This document shows, in pieces, positions 1 to 11,282 of a stretch of DNA of 64,000 bases. This DNA is from CAYILR01 sp964364175 (lineage in GTDB: Bacteria > Bdellovibrionota > UBA1018): contig CAYILR010000009.1 in assembly GCA_964364175.1 (NCBI GenBank), positions 38,108 to 102,107 of the forward strand, read 5' to 3'. Position numbers and translations under genes: made by a program. The notes beneath the pieces are model-generated. The model did not search any database, was not told the origin of the DNA, and saw nothing but the letters and a program-made list of their open reading frames with translations. Positions within the stretch are counted from its first letter, which is position 1; the number at the start of each line of letters is the position of its first letter.

Positions 1-1692
1 CGCTTGGTTTTGGCGCTGGATGGCGTCGGTTACTCCGATGTGCATGCGCTTCAGCAAGAAGGTTACTTTTCGAATTTCAACCCGGTCAGCCGTTCGATTG
101 CTACCTATCCGTCTCTCAGCGACGTGTGCTGGGCGGATATTTTTAGGACCTACCGCCCGCTCGGGTACCAGCGGTATCACTATAGTGTGGAAGCCAACCG
201 GATCATCGGGGGGGCTCTTTCGGATCTCGGGAACCCGATCGAATACGAAAAACGGATGCACCTGGCATTTGAAAGCAAGATCCACCATGGGTTGTCGTAT
301 ATGTTTCCGCTCCGTGAGGGGAAAAAAGAGATTCGTAAAGTAGTTCAGGGATTATTGAATTCGAAGGAAGAAGGCACGTTCTATGCCTACATGCTGTCGA
401 CGGATACGCTGCAGCACACGAATGGGGACATCAAGGTACTGCTGAAACATATTCAGGCCGAACTCAATGCGCTTCAAGCCGAGTATCAGAAACGAGCCCA
501 TCGTCCTCTGGAAATCGCGATCGTATCGGATCACGGCAACAACAAGCAAAACCATGGAGTCCGGGTTCCATTCAAGGAACGTCTGGCTGAAAAAGGATTT
601 CAGGTCACTGAAAAAATCCGTGCTGACAACGACGTGGTTTTTACATCAGCGGGGATTTTGACGTCGGTCAGTATTTTTGCCAGAAGCTCGCAGCTCAAAT
701 CTCTCTCGTCGATTTTGTTGGGGATGGTGGGAGTGGATTTGGTCACCAGTGTTTCGCTGACGGATCGGTTTTCGATCTCTGTGCAAAATAGCAAAGGCGA
801 GTCTGCGTGGATTCAGAAAAAACCGGATTTTTTATCGTACGCTTACGCTCCGGAACAGGGCGACCCTCTGAGTTATTTATCAGTCATTGAAAAAATGGCC
901 TTCGATGGGAAGATCGATGCAGAGGGTTTTGCGACAGCAGAAGACTGGTTGAGCTACACGGCCGAGCATTATTACCCAGTTGCGCCTGAACGGATTTATC
1001 GAGGGCACTATCTGGTTGCAGGAAACGTTGCTCCGATGATCGTTTCTTTGAAACAAGGGTATGAAAACGCCAATGAGGCCGTAAAAAGACTCAGCGAGCT
1101 CAAAGGCCGTGGCGGAACCCATGGTGCGCTCTCGATTGCGGATTCGAGTGGGATTTTGATGACGAATTACATCGCCACTTCGCACACGACTACGAACCAT
1201 GTCGCTGACATTTTGGACTTTTCGGATCTGCCGGACTACAGGGATCGAATTCCTGGGGTAGAGCTGATTGACAGTCAGATTGTTGGATATGATCTCAAGA
1301 CAGGTGCTCCCATTGAAGAAGATGATCCTCTGGGGCCTGAACATGCAGTTTTTTTCAATATCTGGGATCCGTCTGCAGCCGAATTTTTGAAAATGGGAAT
1401 CAGCACCCAGTACGAAGTCACTGTCAAAAAGGATGGATTTTCTTTTTTCAATCCGAAAGTTCCAGTGCTTCAAAAGGTTTTCTATGCGGAGACATTGCCC
1501 AGAACCCCGAATTTCACGGAATTTAGAATCCCGGTTTCGACAGTCCTGGGTCAGCTCGAAGCGGAGCAAGATTATTTCACTCGAATCAACGCACGTCGAA
1601 TGGATCTGAGAACGGGGCGGTTGCTTCAAAAAGAGAGGATCGCCAAACATCAATTTACCACGGACTCCGATGGTCATGCTATTGCGTACTAA
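1..1692 (+). CDS. AlkP-superfamily phosphodiesterase/phosphatase-like protein (5' end outside window)
   Basis: The frame is open to the window edge, so the N-terminus (probably with an export signal) is missing. The visible start LALDGVGYSD is the first metal-binding strand of the alkaline phosphatase / type I phosphodiesterase superfamily. A YPSLSD stretch near residue 35 is the likely nucleophile region, SDHGN near residue 176 supplies metal ligands, and GGTHG near residue 370 looks like the late His ligand. The family hydrolyses phosphomono- or phosphodiesters, or transfers phospho-head groups; the substrate cannot be read here. The last 23 bases overlap the following ATP-grasp gene, so the two are probably cotranscribed and may act on the same metabolite or surface polymer. 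Confident on fold, not on substrate. Confidence 0.7.
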   Translation, partial: RLVLALDGVGYSDVHALQQEGYFSNFNPVSRSIATYPSLSDVCWADIFRTYRPLGYQRYHYSVEANRIIGGALSDLGNPIEYEKRMHLAFESKIHHGLSYMFPLREGKKEIRKVVQGLLNSKEEGTFYAYMLSTDTLQHTNGDIKVLLKHIQAELNALQAEYQKRAHRPLEIAIVSDHGNNKQNHGVRVPFKERLAEKGFQVTEKIRADNDVVFTSAGILTSVSIFARSSQLKSLSSILLGMVGVDLVTSVSLTDRFSISVQNSKGESAWIQKKPDFLSYAYAPEQGDPLSYLSVIEKMAFDGKIDAEGFATAEDWLSYTAEHYYPVAPERIYRGHYLVAGNVAPMIVSLKQGYENANEAVKRLSELKGRGGTHGALSIADSSGILMTNYIATSHTTTNHVADILDFSDLPDYRDRIPGVELIDSQIVGYDLKTGAPIEEDDPLGPEHAVFFNIWDPSAAEFLKMGISTQYEVTVKKDGFSFFNPKVPVLQKVFYAETLPRTPNFTEFRIPVSTVLGQLEAEQDYFTRINARRMDLRTGRLLQKERIAKHQFTTDSDGHAIAY

Positions 1693-2902
1693 AATTTTAC
1701 TTTTGGAGAATGTAAGACAGGCGCTGACAGCGAGTCGTTCGCTGGCGTCAGCTGGGTACGAAATTGTCGTGAGCCGCGGTCGATCTCGGAGCTTTGTCGA
1801 ACTTTCGCGGTCCGTTAGCGGGTATTGTGCGTACGAAAACCTGGAAAAATATCTTGAATCACAAAAGGGAAAGCCGATCATCCTATTTCCAGTCGGGGAG
1901 ATTTCGCTGGAGAGAATGGCGTTGGAGTATGATCGATTTTCTCGTTTTGCTACGTTAGTGATGCCAGACCCTGAAACCGTGTTGTTCTGCCTGGATAAAA
2001 TGCGAGTTTATCCGCTTGTGTCAGAGCTGAAAATTCCATTTCCGCAAACTGCGCATGCATTCAATCCTGTTCTGTGGAGGAAAGCGGCTTCGGAATTTGG
2101 ATTTCCTTGCATCGTCAAACAGAAGTCTTCTTTTCAGCTAGTCAATCAGGAGAAGGCGGTGACGTTTCACAACGCCGATGAATTGAATGTTTTCTTGGAG
2201 CGGGTGAAGGATGACCCAACCTCTCAATCACTGATTTTGCAAAAAAAGGTGGGAGGATTTCGGCATAATTGCCAGTTTGCGGCTGTTGAGGGCCGAATCA
2301 TCGCTTATTTTGAGCAAAAAGTATTGCGCACGCATGTTTTGGACGGGAGCGGTTTTGGAGTGGAAAGTGTTTCGGTGGCTCCTGACGCGAAAATTCGACA
2401 GTACTGCGATACACTTTTGGAAAAACTAAATTACACAGGAGTGGGTTGCATTCAGTTTTTGGTGGATGAGAGCCGAGGAGAAATCTGCTTTCTCGAGATT
2501 AACCCCAGGTTGGATGCTAGCTGTGCGTTGCCTTATTATTGTGGAATTGATTTTCCAGTTCTGGCGGTCGAATGCGCTAAAAAGAGTGTAGGGCTTCCTT
2601 ACAACCTTCCAAAAACAGAGCCTGCTTATCTAGTGAATCGAGGTATTTGCTGGTATTTGGGAGACGTCACGGGGTTTTGGCATGCAGTGAGGAATAGAAA
2701 AGTGAGTTTTGTTGAGGCCGTGGGTTGGTTTGTTCGGATGCATACGACTCTTTTGCGCAATCGCTATCACATGACTGGGTCCCTGCGGGATCCGTTGCCG
2801 ACCTTGTACTTGTGCTGGACGGGGGGGCGGTACTTGCTTTCTCGTATTTTGAAAGGCTATTCCCGACAATCTCGCTTGATTTTTACCCGGCCCATGGGTT
2901 AA
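1670..2902 (+). CDS. ATP-grasp domain protein
   Basis: A protein of about 410 residues with an N-terminal Rossmann-like region and a central ATP-grasp fold: GFPCIVKQ near residue 145 is the nucleotide-binding Lys strand, and FLEINPRLDAS near residue 280 is the Mg-binding Glu/Asn strand. Such enzymes form amide or thioester bonds through an acylphosphate; carbamoyl-phosphate-synthase-like members are common in peptide and surface-polymer modification. The start overlaps the preceding hydrolase by 23 bases; a second ATG six bases downstream (1676) is equally possible. The C-terminal about 100 residues carry basic and aromatic stretches without a recognised domain. The substrate is unknown, and coupling to the AlkP-type hydrolase suggests a shared two-gene pathway. 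Confidence 0.75.
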   Translation: MVMLLRTKILLLENVRQALTASRSLASAGYEIVVSRGRSRSFVELSRSVSGYCAYENLEKYLESQKGKPIILFPVGEISLERMALEYDRFSRFATLVMPDPETVLFCLDKMRVYPLVSELKIPFPQTAHAFNPVLWRKAASEFGFPCIVKQKSSFQLVNQEKAVTFHNADELNVFLERVKDDPTSQSLILQKKVGGFRHNCQFAAVEGRIIAYFEQKVLRTHVLDGSGFGVESVSVAPDAKIRQYCDTLLEKLNYTGVGCIQFLVDESRGEICFLEINPRLDASCALPYYCGIDFPVLAVECAKKSVGLPYNLPKTEPAYLVNRGICWYLGDVTGFWHAVRNRKVSFVEAVGWFVRMHTTLLRNRYHMTGSLRDPLPTLYLCWTGGRYLLSRILKGYSRQSRLIFTRPMG

Positions 2903-2939
2903 ATGCTCCTCACACTTAATTAAGTAGGAGATAGCATCC

Positions 2940-5048
<2,109 letters not shown>

Positions 5049-5090
5049 CGAGACGCGGCTTTAATAGGCGGTTTATTTTTTTTCTCGCTT

Positions 5091-5129
5091 AACGTTGTAA
5101 ACGTTTGATATACTAACGTTATGAACGTT
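5091..5129 (+). promoter_or_regulatory. Four AACGTT palindromes over the start of the ATPase gene, with a -10 box
   Basis: AACGTT occurs at 5091, 5100, 5115 and 5124, giving spacings of 9, 15 and 9 bases. The last copy lies inside the coding sequence directly after the ATG. TATACT (5109-5114) between the pairs is a good -10 element and would place transcription start at about 5121, on the ATG itself. No Shine-Dalgarno sequence precedes the ATG. The arrangement looks like a paired operator over a leaderless promoter, for autoregulation or an unlinked repressor; the binding protein is unknown. Confidence 0.4.
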
Positions 5130-6506
5130 AAAGAACGTAACTACTTGTTTTTAAAAGGAGACATCGACCGAGATGACCTGTGGAACAAGAGGTTAGAATA
5201 CGAAAACAAGCTTCATCAGTTTAGGTTCTGGTTTGGGCTCAAGGAGCTTCCATTGGAACCAGGACTGATTTTTGTGCGTGGACCACGTCAATACGGAAAA
5301 AGTACTTGGTTGGAACTTGCGCTTGAAGACACTCTTCGTAGTTTTGGACCGGGATCTGCTTTTTACCTGAATGGGGACGAAATTCCACATCATGAGGCAC
5401 TGGTCATTGCTTTGGAAGAAATTGCTGCTCTCTATCCTAAACAACAAAAAACCAGACGCTTATTTATAGATGAAGTCACAGCCATTTCTCATTGGGAAAA
5501 AGCATTCAAAATCGTGCTGGATCGGGGAGTGTTGAGAGATGTTCTCGTGGTCACCACTGGGTCCAAAGCGCCCGATATTCGTCGAGGAACCGAAAGGCTG
5601 CCTGGGCGAAAGGGACGGCTAGGGCGGACAGATTATGTTTTCTTACCCATTTCATTCAAAAGTTTTATTGTGGACGTGGGTCAAAACGAGGTCAAAAATA
5701 CGGGAATCGACGACCTTGCTTTGATTTACTTGATCTCAGGGGGTTCGCCCCTGGCTTTAAATGAATTGATTCAGTTTGAAAAAATTCCAGAATACTTCAT
5801 GACGTTGGTTCGAGATTGGATTTTGGGCGAAATTGTGGGCAGCGGTCGTCATCGGAACTCTTTTCTTGGGATTCTTAAGTGCCTTTACCAATATGCTGGT
5901 ACTCCTGTGGGGTATGCCAAGCTGGCTCGAGAATCTGGTTTGGCTAATAATACAGTTGCCGCAGGTTACATTGAATTACTCTCTGATTTGTTTTGTGTTC
6001 TTCCTTCTCCTCATTGGGATTCAAACAAAGATATTTTTATACAACGCAAACCCTGTAAATTTCATTTTACAAATCTTGCGGCTGCGGTTGCATTTTGTGG
6101 GGATGAGATCAGGACTATTCATGATTTCAAGAGTCTTCCACAACAAAAGAAAGCTCAGTTTTTGGAATGGCTGGTGGCGGCAGAACTTTTTCGAAGAAAT
6201 AGTTTGCGTGATTATTTTCGAAGCGAAGAATTGGGATTTTATCAATCTTCACAACACGAAATCGATTTTGTCGACAATGAACGGAATCTCTATGAGGTCA
6301 AGTTAGGGAAAGCGAGCCCTGTCGAGTTTTCCTGGATGAATCGAGCTTTGCCCAACAAGAAACTTCAAATCATTTCTTCAACTCCGTTTGAAACGGAAAC
6401 CATCCGCTCTCAAACCCTTGCTCAATGGCTTTTTGAGTGTCCTTTGGATCCATGGCCCTATTCGGGCGTATCCGAATGGAGTCCTTTTGAGCTTTCGGAA
6501 GAATGA
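5121..6506 (+). CDS. AAA-family ATPase, DUF4143-type
   Basis: A 461-aa protein with a Walker A motif GPRQYGKST near residue 55, a Walker B-like RLFIDEV near residue 115 and a TTGSKAPD sensor region, followed by a C-terminal half ending in an EIDFV...NLYEVKLGKAS stretch. That E/D-x-D...E-x-K pattern resembles the PD-(D/E)XK-like DUF4143 module. Such ATPases are widespread, often horizontally mobile, and functionally uncharacterised. The gene is more AT-rich than its neighbours and stands alone between fusA and leuS. ATG 5121 has no Shine-Dalgarno sequence and sits about seven bases after a TATACT box, so a leaderless transcript is likely. Which cellular process it serves cannot be told from sequence. 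Confidence 0.75.
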   Translation: MNVKERNYLFLKGDIDRDDLWNKRLEYENKLHQFRFWFGLKELPLEPGLIFVRGPRQYGKSTWLELALEDTLRSFGPGSAFYLNGDEIPHHEALVIALEEIAALYPKQQKTRRLFIDEVTAISHWEKAFKIVLDRGVLRDVLVVTTGSKAPDIRRGTERLPGRKGRLGRTDYVFLPISFKSFIVDVGQNEVKNTGIDDLALIYLISGGSPLALNELIQFEKIPEYFMTLVRDWILGEIVGSGRHRNSFLGILKCLYQYAGTPVGYAKLARESGLANNTVAAGYIELLSDLFCVLPSPHWDSNKDIFIQRKPCKFHFTNLAAAVAFCGDEIRTIHDFKSLPQQKKAQFLEWLVAAELFRRNSLRDYFRSEELGFYQSSQHEIDFVDNERNLYEVKLGKASPVEFSWMNRALPNKKLQIISSTPFETETIRSQTLAQWLFECPLDPWPYSGVSEWSPFELSEE

Positions 6507-6616
6507 CAGACTGATTGAAGACGCCCTATCAATGCTTATGTGAACTACATCATCAAGTATTAGGCCAAGACGACTAGAATCTTGTCGCTCTACCTCTCCC
6601 GTGGCATATCTTTTCT

Positions 6617-9043
6617 ATGGCCTATACTCCGTTAGCAATCGAATCCAAGTGGCAAAAGTTCTGGGATGATCAGCAGGTTTTTAAGACTGTCTTGGATCGT
6701 TCGAAACCCAAGTACTATGCGTTGGATATGTTTCCTTATCCCAGCAGTCATGGTTTGCATGTCGGACATCCGGAAGGTTACACGGCGACGGATATTGTTT
6801 GCCGCTACAAGCGCGCCAAGGGGTTCAATGTTTTGCACCCGATGGGGTGGGATGCTTTTGGGTTGCCGGCGGAGCAGTATGCTTTGCAAACGGGGGTTCA
6901 TCCAAAAATTACTACTGATAAATCGATTGAGACGTTTCGGCGACAGTTGAAGACTTTGGGTTTTAGCTATGATTGGTCGCGCGAGATTTCTACTTGCGAT
7001 CCTAAGTATTATAAATGGACTCAGTTTATTTTCACGAAGCTTTATGAAAAAGGACTCGCTTACCAAAAAGAAGTTCCTGTGAACTGGTGCCCGGCCTTGA
7101 AAACGGTTCTTGCGAACGAAGAAGTCGTGGATGGCAAGTCCGAGCGCGGTGGGCATCCGGTTTTTCGGGAGGTTCGCAAGCAGTGGATGCTCAAGATTAC
7201 GGATTATGCGGATCGATTGCTGCGGGATTTGGACAAGCTGAATTGGCCCGAGGGGACTAAGGAGCTACAGCGAAATTGGATTGGGCGTAGCGAGGGGCTG
7301 AAGTTATTTTTTGGGGTGGACGGATCCAGTGAGAAAATCGAGATTTTCACCACTCGCCCGGACACGCTTTGGGGCGCGACGTTTTTGGTTTTGGCCCCCG
7401 AGCATCCTCTGGTGAATGAAGTGACGACGGCAGCTCAGAAAAATCAGATCGAAGATTATCGTACGCAAGCTGCACAAAAATCCGAAATCGCTCGGCAAGA
7501 TTCGTCGTCCAAAGACAAGACCGGTGTTTTCACCGGTAGTTATGCAATCAATCCGGTGAATGAGGTCAAGGTTCCGATCTGGATCTCGGATTACGTGATG
7601 ATGGGCTACGGTACGGGCGCGATCATGGCGGTGCCGGCGCATGACGAGCGGGATTTTGGGTTTGCTCAGAAATTTTCTATTTCCATTGTTGAAGTGGTGC
7701 AAGCAGATCATGAATTGAAGTCGGGTGAGTGTTTTGCGGGCGATGGAACCGCCGTGAATTCTGGATTCATCACTGGGATGCGTACGGTTGAAGGCAAAAA
7801 GAAAGTCATCGAATGGGCCGAGTCCAAGGGCCTGGGAAAAGGAACAGTCCAATACAAACTTCGCGACTGGTTGTTCTCGCGGCAGAGATATTGGGGAGAG
7901 CCTTTTCCGATTATTCATCTGTCGAGCGGCAAGAGCGTTGCACTGGGTTCGCCAGACGAGTTGCCGGTTGAGCTGCCTGCAGTGAAAAGCTACGAGCCTA
8001 CTGGCACGGGCGAAAGTCCGTTGGGGGCAATTACGGATTGGGTGAATACGAAACATCCCAAGACCGGCGAAACCGGCCGTCGCGAAACCGACACCATGCC
8101 GGGGAGTGCGGGGTCGTCTTGGTATTTTCTGCGTTACTGCGATCCCCACAACGACCAAGAATTCTGCAGCCGAGAGGCCGAGCAGTATTGGATGCCCGTG
8201 GATCTATACTTGGGTGGAGCCGAACACGCCGTGGGGCATTTGCTCTACTCAAGATTCTGGATGAAGGTTTTGTTCGACGCAGGTCTAGTCACTCACGACG
8301 AACCGTTCGGAAAACTGATCCACCAAGGAATGATTCTGGGCGAAGACGGCGAGAAAATGTCCAAGAGTCGCGGCAACGTGATTAACCCAGACGAAGTCGT
8401 CCAGAAGTACGGCGCCGATACACTGCGATTGTATGAAATGTTCATGGGTCCGCTCGAGAAGGAAAAACCTTGGTCAACGACCGCGATCGAGGGGGCGTAT
8501 CGATTCCTCCAACGGACTTGGCGAGTTTACTGTGACGAGGAAACCGATCGGTTGTTAGTCGCGGATTCCGAACCGACCGAGGACGATCTGCGTGCGATTC
8601 ACAAGACCATCCAAAAAGTGACCGAGGACATCGAAGGCCTGCGATTCAACACGGCCATCAGCCAGATGATGATTTTCATCAATCACATGACCAAGCAGGA
8701 GAAGCGCTCTCGTGCGTGCCTGCGTCCGTTTGTTCAGCTGCTGAATCCCTTCGCCCCCCACATGGCCGAGGAGTTGTGGCAGCGATTGGGCGAGAAAGAA
8801 TCCCTGACCTACGCCCGATGGCCGCAGTTCGACCCCAAATATGCCACGGCCGACAAGATCACGATGGCCGTGCAAGTGCTAGGTAAAACCCGAGGCTCGA
8901 TCGAGGTTTCCCCAGGCGTAAGTCAAGAGGAAGCCGAGAAGCTCGCCAAGGCCGTCGAGGGAGTAGTCCGGCAGCTCGAGGGCAAAACCATCCGCAAGGT
9001 GATCTTTGTGAAAGATAAAATTCTGAACTTTGTAGTAGGGTAA
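6617..9043 (+). CDS. leuS: Leucyl-tRNA synthetase
   Basis: Class I aminoacyl-tRNA synthetase charging tRNA-Leu in the cytosol; 808 aa, slightly short of the usual bacterial 820-870. The HIGH signature appears as HVGHPEGY near residue 48. The CP1 editing domain carries TTRPDTLWGATF near residue 245 and PAHDERDFGF near residue 340. The KMSKS loop is GEKMSKSRGN near residue 578, and an anticodon-binding helix bundle follows. No clear Shine-Dalgarno sequence precedes the ATG. The kdsD gene begins four bases after the stop, so the two share a transcript. GC content rises noticeably toward the 3' half of the gene. Confidence 0.98.
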   Translation: MAYTPLAIESKWQKFWDDQQVFKTVLDRSKPKYYALDMFPYPSSHGLHVGHPEGYTATDIVCRYKRAKGFNVLHPMGWDAFGLPAEQYALQTGVHPKITTDKSIETFRRQLKTLGFSYDWSREISTCDPKYYKWTQFIFTKLYEKGLAYQKEVPVNWCPALKTVLANEEVVDGKSERGGHPVFREVRKQWMLKITDYADRLLRDLDKLNWPEGTKELQRNWIGRSEGLKLFFGVDGSSEKIEIFTTRPDTLWGATFLVLAPEHPLVNEVTTAAQKNQIEDYRTQAAQKSEIARQDSSSKDKTGVFTGSYAINPVNEVKVPIWISDYVMMGYGTGAIMAVPAHDERDFGFAQKFSISIVEVVQADHELKSGECFAGDGTAVNSGFITGMRTVEGKKKVIEWAESKGLGKGTVQYKLRDWLFSRQRYWGEPFPIIHLSSGKSVALGSPDELPVELPAVKSYEPTGTGESPLGAITDWVNTKHPKTGETGRRETDTMPGSAGSSWYFLRYCDPHNDQEFCSREAEQYWMPVDLYLGGAEHAVGHLLYSRFWMKVLFDAGLVTHDEPFGKLIHQGMILGEDGEKMSKSRGNVINPDEVVQKYGADTLRLYEMFMGPLEKEKPWSTTAIEGAYRFLQRTWRVYCDEETDRLLVADSEPTEDDLRAIHKTIQKVTEDIEGLRFNTAISQMMIFINHMTKQEKRSRACLRPFVQLLNPFAPHMAEELWQRLGEKESLTYARWPQFDPKYATADKITMAVQVLGKTRGSIEVSPGVSQEEAEKLAKAVEGVVRQLEGKTIRKVIFVKDKILNFVVG

Positions 9044-9047
9044 AATC

Positions 9048-10046
9048 ATGTCACCGAAAGAATCCGTCCAAAAAGAAGTCCTGCGAGTCCTGAAAATGGA
9101 AGGTCAAGCGATCTTGGCTTGTGCAGATCGCCTGCAGTCCCCAGCTTCGGCGCCGAAGCTGCAGGAAATCGTCGAGCTGCTTTCGCGTGCGATCGACCAG
9201 GGCGGCAAAATCGTTCTCACTGGCGTTGGAAAATCGGGCAAAATCTGCGAAAAAATTGCGGCCACACTGTGTGGCACAGGCAGCCTGGCCGTGTTCCTAC
9301 ATCCGACCGAGGGATTGCACGGCGATCTGGGCATTGTGACAGCCAAAGACGTCGTGATTGCCATCAGCCAGTCGGGGAACACCGATGAGTTGATTCGTCT
9401 GATCCCTGCGCTGAAAAAACGAGGCACTCCGGTGATCGCGATGAGTGGGAGTCAGACGTCAAAACTGGTTCAGCTCTCCAACTTTTGGCTAGACACGGCG
9501 ATTGAGCAGGAGGCCTGTCCTCATAATCTGGCACCCACAACCAGCACCACATTGGCCCTTGCGCTAGGCGATGCGCTAGCCATGGCGCTGATGCAACTCC
9601 GCGGATTTGATGCAACGGCTTTTGCGGGCAACCATCCGGGTGGCAGTCTGGGCCGTCGTCTCCACTTGACTGTGAATGAAGTCATGCACAGTGGGGATTC
9701 GCTCCCTCGAGTGGCCCCGAGTGCCGGGATGGAAGAGGTCATTCATATTTCAACTCAGAAAAAGTTGGGTGCGGTCGCTGTGATGGAATCCAGCGGAAAA
9801 CTCAGTGGCCTAGTGACGGATGGAGATTTACGTCGAGCGCTGGCTCATCGTGAGAAATTTTTCAACTTCCAGGCTCAAGAAATTATGACCACAAAACCCA
9901 CCACGGTACGCCCCGAGCAAATGGCCAGTGAAGCACTCGAACTCATGGAAAATCGCCCTTCTCAAATCAGTGTTTTGCCGGTGGTCGATGCACAGGGAAA
10001 ATGTGTCGGACTGGTTCGTCTTCACGATCTGCTGCAAAGCCTATAA
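9048..10046 (+). CDS. kdsD: Arabinose-5-phosphate isomerase (KdsD/KpsF family)
   Basis: Interconverts ribulose-5-phosphate and arabinose-5-phosphate, the first committed step to Kdo for LPS or capsule. The 332-aa length and architecture fit: an SIS sugar-isomerase domain (GVGKSGKI near residue 62, SQSGNTDEL near residue 108, AGNHPGGSLGRRL near residue 196) followed by two CBS domains from about residue 205. The gene lies four bases downstream of leuS and is probably translated from the same message. No kdsC or lpt genes follow, unlike the enterobacterial arrangement. Catalytic His and Lys positions look intact as far as I can judge by eye. Confidence 0.93.
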   Translation: MSPKESVQKEVLRVLKMEGQAILACADRLQSPASAPKLQEIVELLSRAIDQGGKIVLTGVGKSGKICEKIAATLCGTGSLAVFLHPTEGLHGDLGIVTAKDVVIAISQSGNTDELIRLIPALKKRGTPVIAMSGSQTSKLVQLSNFWLDTAIEQEACPHNLAPTTSTTLALALGDALAMALMQLRGFDATAFAGNHPGGSLGRRLHLTVNEVMHSGDSLPRVAPSAGMEEVIHISTQKKLGAVAVMESSGKLSGLVTDGDLRRALAHREKFFNFQAQEIMTTKPTTVRPEQMASEALELMENRPSQISVLPVVDAQGKCVGLVRLHDLLQSL

Positions 10047-10189
10047 GAATCAACCTTCCTTCCCTGGCGTGGGAAATAAAGTCTCAAACCAAAAAGAGCC
10101 ATGCGTCGTTTTGGCCCGTCAGGAATCCATTAAAATCTTTTATCTTGCTGTTATTTAAAGACTATTTTCGTCAACAGTTTTGGCCTACA

Positions 10190-10201
10190 AGTTGCACAAC
10201 T
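10190..10201. promoter_or_regulatory. Palindrome AGTTGCACAACT upstream of the nos operon
   Basis: The only gene-free stretch before the nos operon (10047-10254) contains a 12-base element with perfect five-base arms about 55 bases before the first start codon. A weak TTTTGG...TAGTAC pair brackets it. No FNR/NNR-type TTGAT-N4-ATCAA box is visible. It is a candidate operator for oxygen or NO control, with weak evidence. The rest of the spacer is AT-rich with no recognisable terminator for kdsD. Confidence 0.22.
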
Positions 10202-10254
10202 AGTACTCAGTCAACTCGAACGTATTTTCACAGCACTGCGAGAAAGGAACGTCT

Positions 10255-10701
10255 ATGAACTTTCGCCAACACTCCAGCATCATCTTTGGCTCCGGCCTTT
10301 TTCTCCTGGTTTTCGGTGCAGCCGTGTACTCCGAAGAATTAAGCAAAGGAATAGGGCCCGTCACGGAGATCAAGCTGGATTCCACCATCAACAGCAAGCA
10401 AGTCGCCAAAGGGCAGGAAATTTTCAAAACCAAATGCAGCGCATGCCACAAAATCGAGGAGCGCTACGTGGGCCCTGCTCTGCAGGACGTGACCAAGCGG
10501 AGATCGCCGGAGTGGATTATGAACATGATCCTGAATCCACAAGAAATGTTGGAAAAAGATCCAGTGGCATCGAAGTTGCTCGAAGAATTTATGGCGCCGA
10601 TGGCATCTCAGGATCTCACTCAGGACGAAGCGCGCTCGGTTCTGGAATTTTTCAGAAACAATGACTCTGGAGCAAAGAAAGCTCCCAGCAAGAAGAAATA
10701 A
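10255..10701 (+). CDS. Exported monoheme cytochrome c of the nos operon
   Basis: 148 aa: an N-terminal signal peptide (hydrophobic about residues 9-24), then a class I cytochrome c domain with CSACH near residue 62 and a candidate axial Met in FMAPMAS near residue 110; the tail is Lys-rich. It opens the nos operon, ahead of the fasciclin protein and nosZ, and is likely the periplasmic electron donor that hands electrons from the quinol/bc1 side to NosZ. Small cytochromes encoded beside clade II nosZ are established knowledge; the donor role here is inferred from position. The ATG follows GAGAAAGGA at correct spacing. Confidence 0.88.
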   Translation: MNFRQHSSIIFGSGLFLLVFGAAVYSEELSKGIGPVTEIKLDSTINSKQVAKGQEIFKTKCSACHKIEERYVGPALQDVTKRRSPEWIMNMILNPQEMLEKDPVASKLLEEFMAPMASQDLTQDEARSVLEFFRNNDSGAKKAPSKKK

Positions 10702-10727
10702 CAAAAACTAACTAGAGGAGGACGAGT

Positions 10728-11255
10728 ATGAAAAGCAAGGCAATATCCTGGATTGGAATCGCGGTTTTCGCCGCATCGATGGCGGCAATCGCTGGGTCTC
10801 CATATGAAAAAAATATCAAAGTCATCAAGGCAGATGGAGAGGATGGCAAGGACATCGTAGAAGTCACAGCTGGATCGCCGGATCACAAAACTCTCTTGGC
10901 AGCAGTTCAGGCGGCTGGGCTGGTGGAGTCTTTGTCGACGCCGGGTCCTCTGACTGTTTTTGCCCCTACGGATGCTGCTTTTGCAAAACTTCCCAAAGGA
11001 ACGGTTGAAACGCTGTTGAAAACGGAGAATCTGCCCAAATTGAGAGGAATTCTTGAACACCATACGGCTGCTCCTAAGTTTGGCATTGAGATTCTTGCTC
11101 AGCAAAAAGAGCTCGATATGGTGGATGGCACCAACAAGTTGAAAATTGAAACCAAGCAGGGAAAAATATTCGTGGAAGGGATTGAAATCAAAACAGCGAT
11201 CCTTGCCAAAAACGGAATCATCTACATCGTCGATAGCGTGATTCTCCCTAAATAA
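10728..11255 (+). CDS. Secreted fasciclin-domain protein in nos operon
   Basis: A 175-aa protein with an N-terminal Sec signal (about residues 1-23) and one fasciclin (FAS1) domain: the H1 motif FAPTDAAFAKLP lies near residue 85, and the H2-like region LRGILEHHTAAP near residue 105. FAS1 domains usually mediate adhesion or protein contacts, but fasciclin genes are repeatedly found beside nosZ in Bacteroidetes-type nos clusters, where their role is unknown. A strong GAGGAGG precedes the ATG, and the gene sits between the cytochrome c and nosZ with short gaps, so it is an operon member. Copper handling or docking of the donor cytochrome is possible but speculative. Confidence 0.85.
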   Translation: MKSKAISWIGIAVFAASMAAIAGSPYEKNIKVIKADGEDGKDIVEVTAGSPDHKTLLAAVQAAGLVESLSTPGPLTVFAPTDAAFAKLPKGTVETLLKTENLPKLRGILEHHTAAPKFGIEILAQQKELDMVDGTNKLKIETKQGKIFVEGIEIKTAILAKNGIIYIVDSVILPK

Positions 11256-11282
11256 ATTTTAGAAAGTGAAAGGACAAAATAT

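Noticed and set aside
880..1881. A 333-codon minus-strand open frame
   Set aside because: Antisense to the AlkP-type and ATP-grasp genes; composition and lack of motifs show a shadow frame.
10047..10254. Possible small RNA in the gap before the nos operon
   Set aside because: No stable stem, terminator or conserved motif could be found; treated only as a promoter region.
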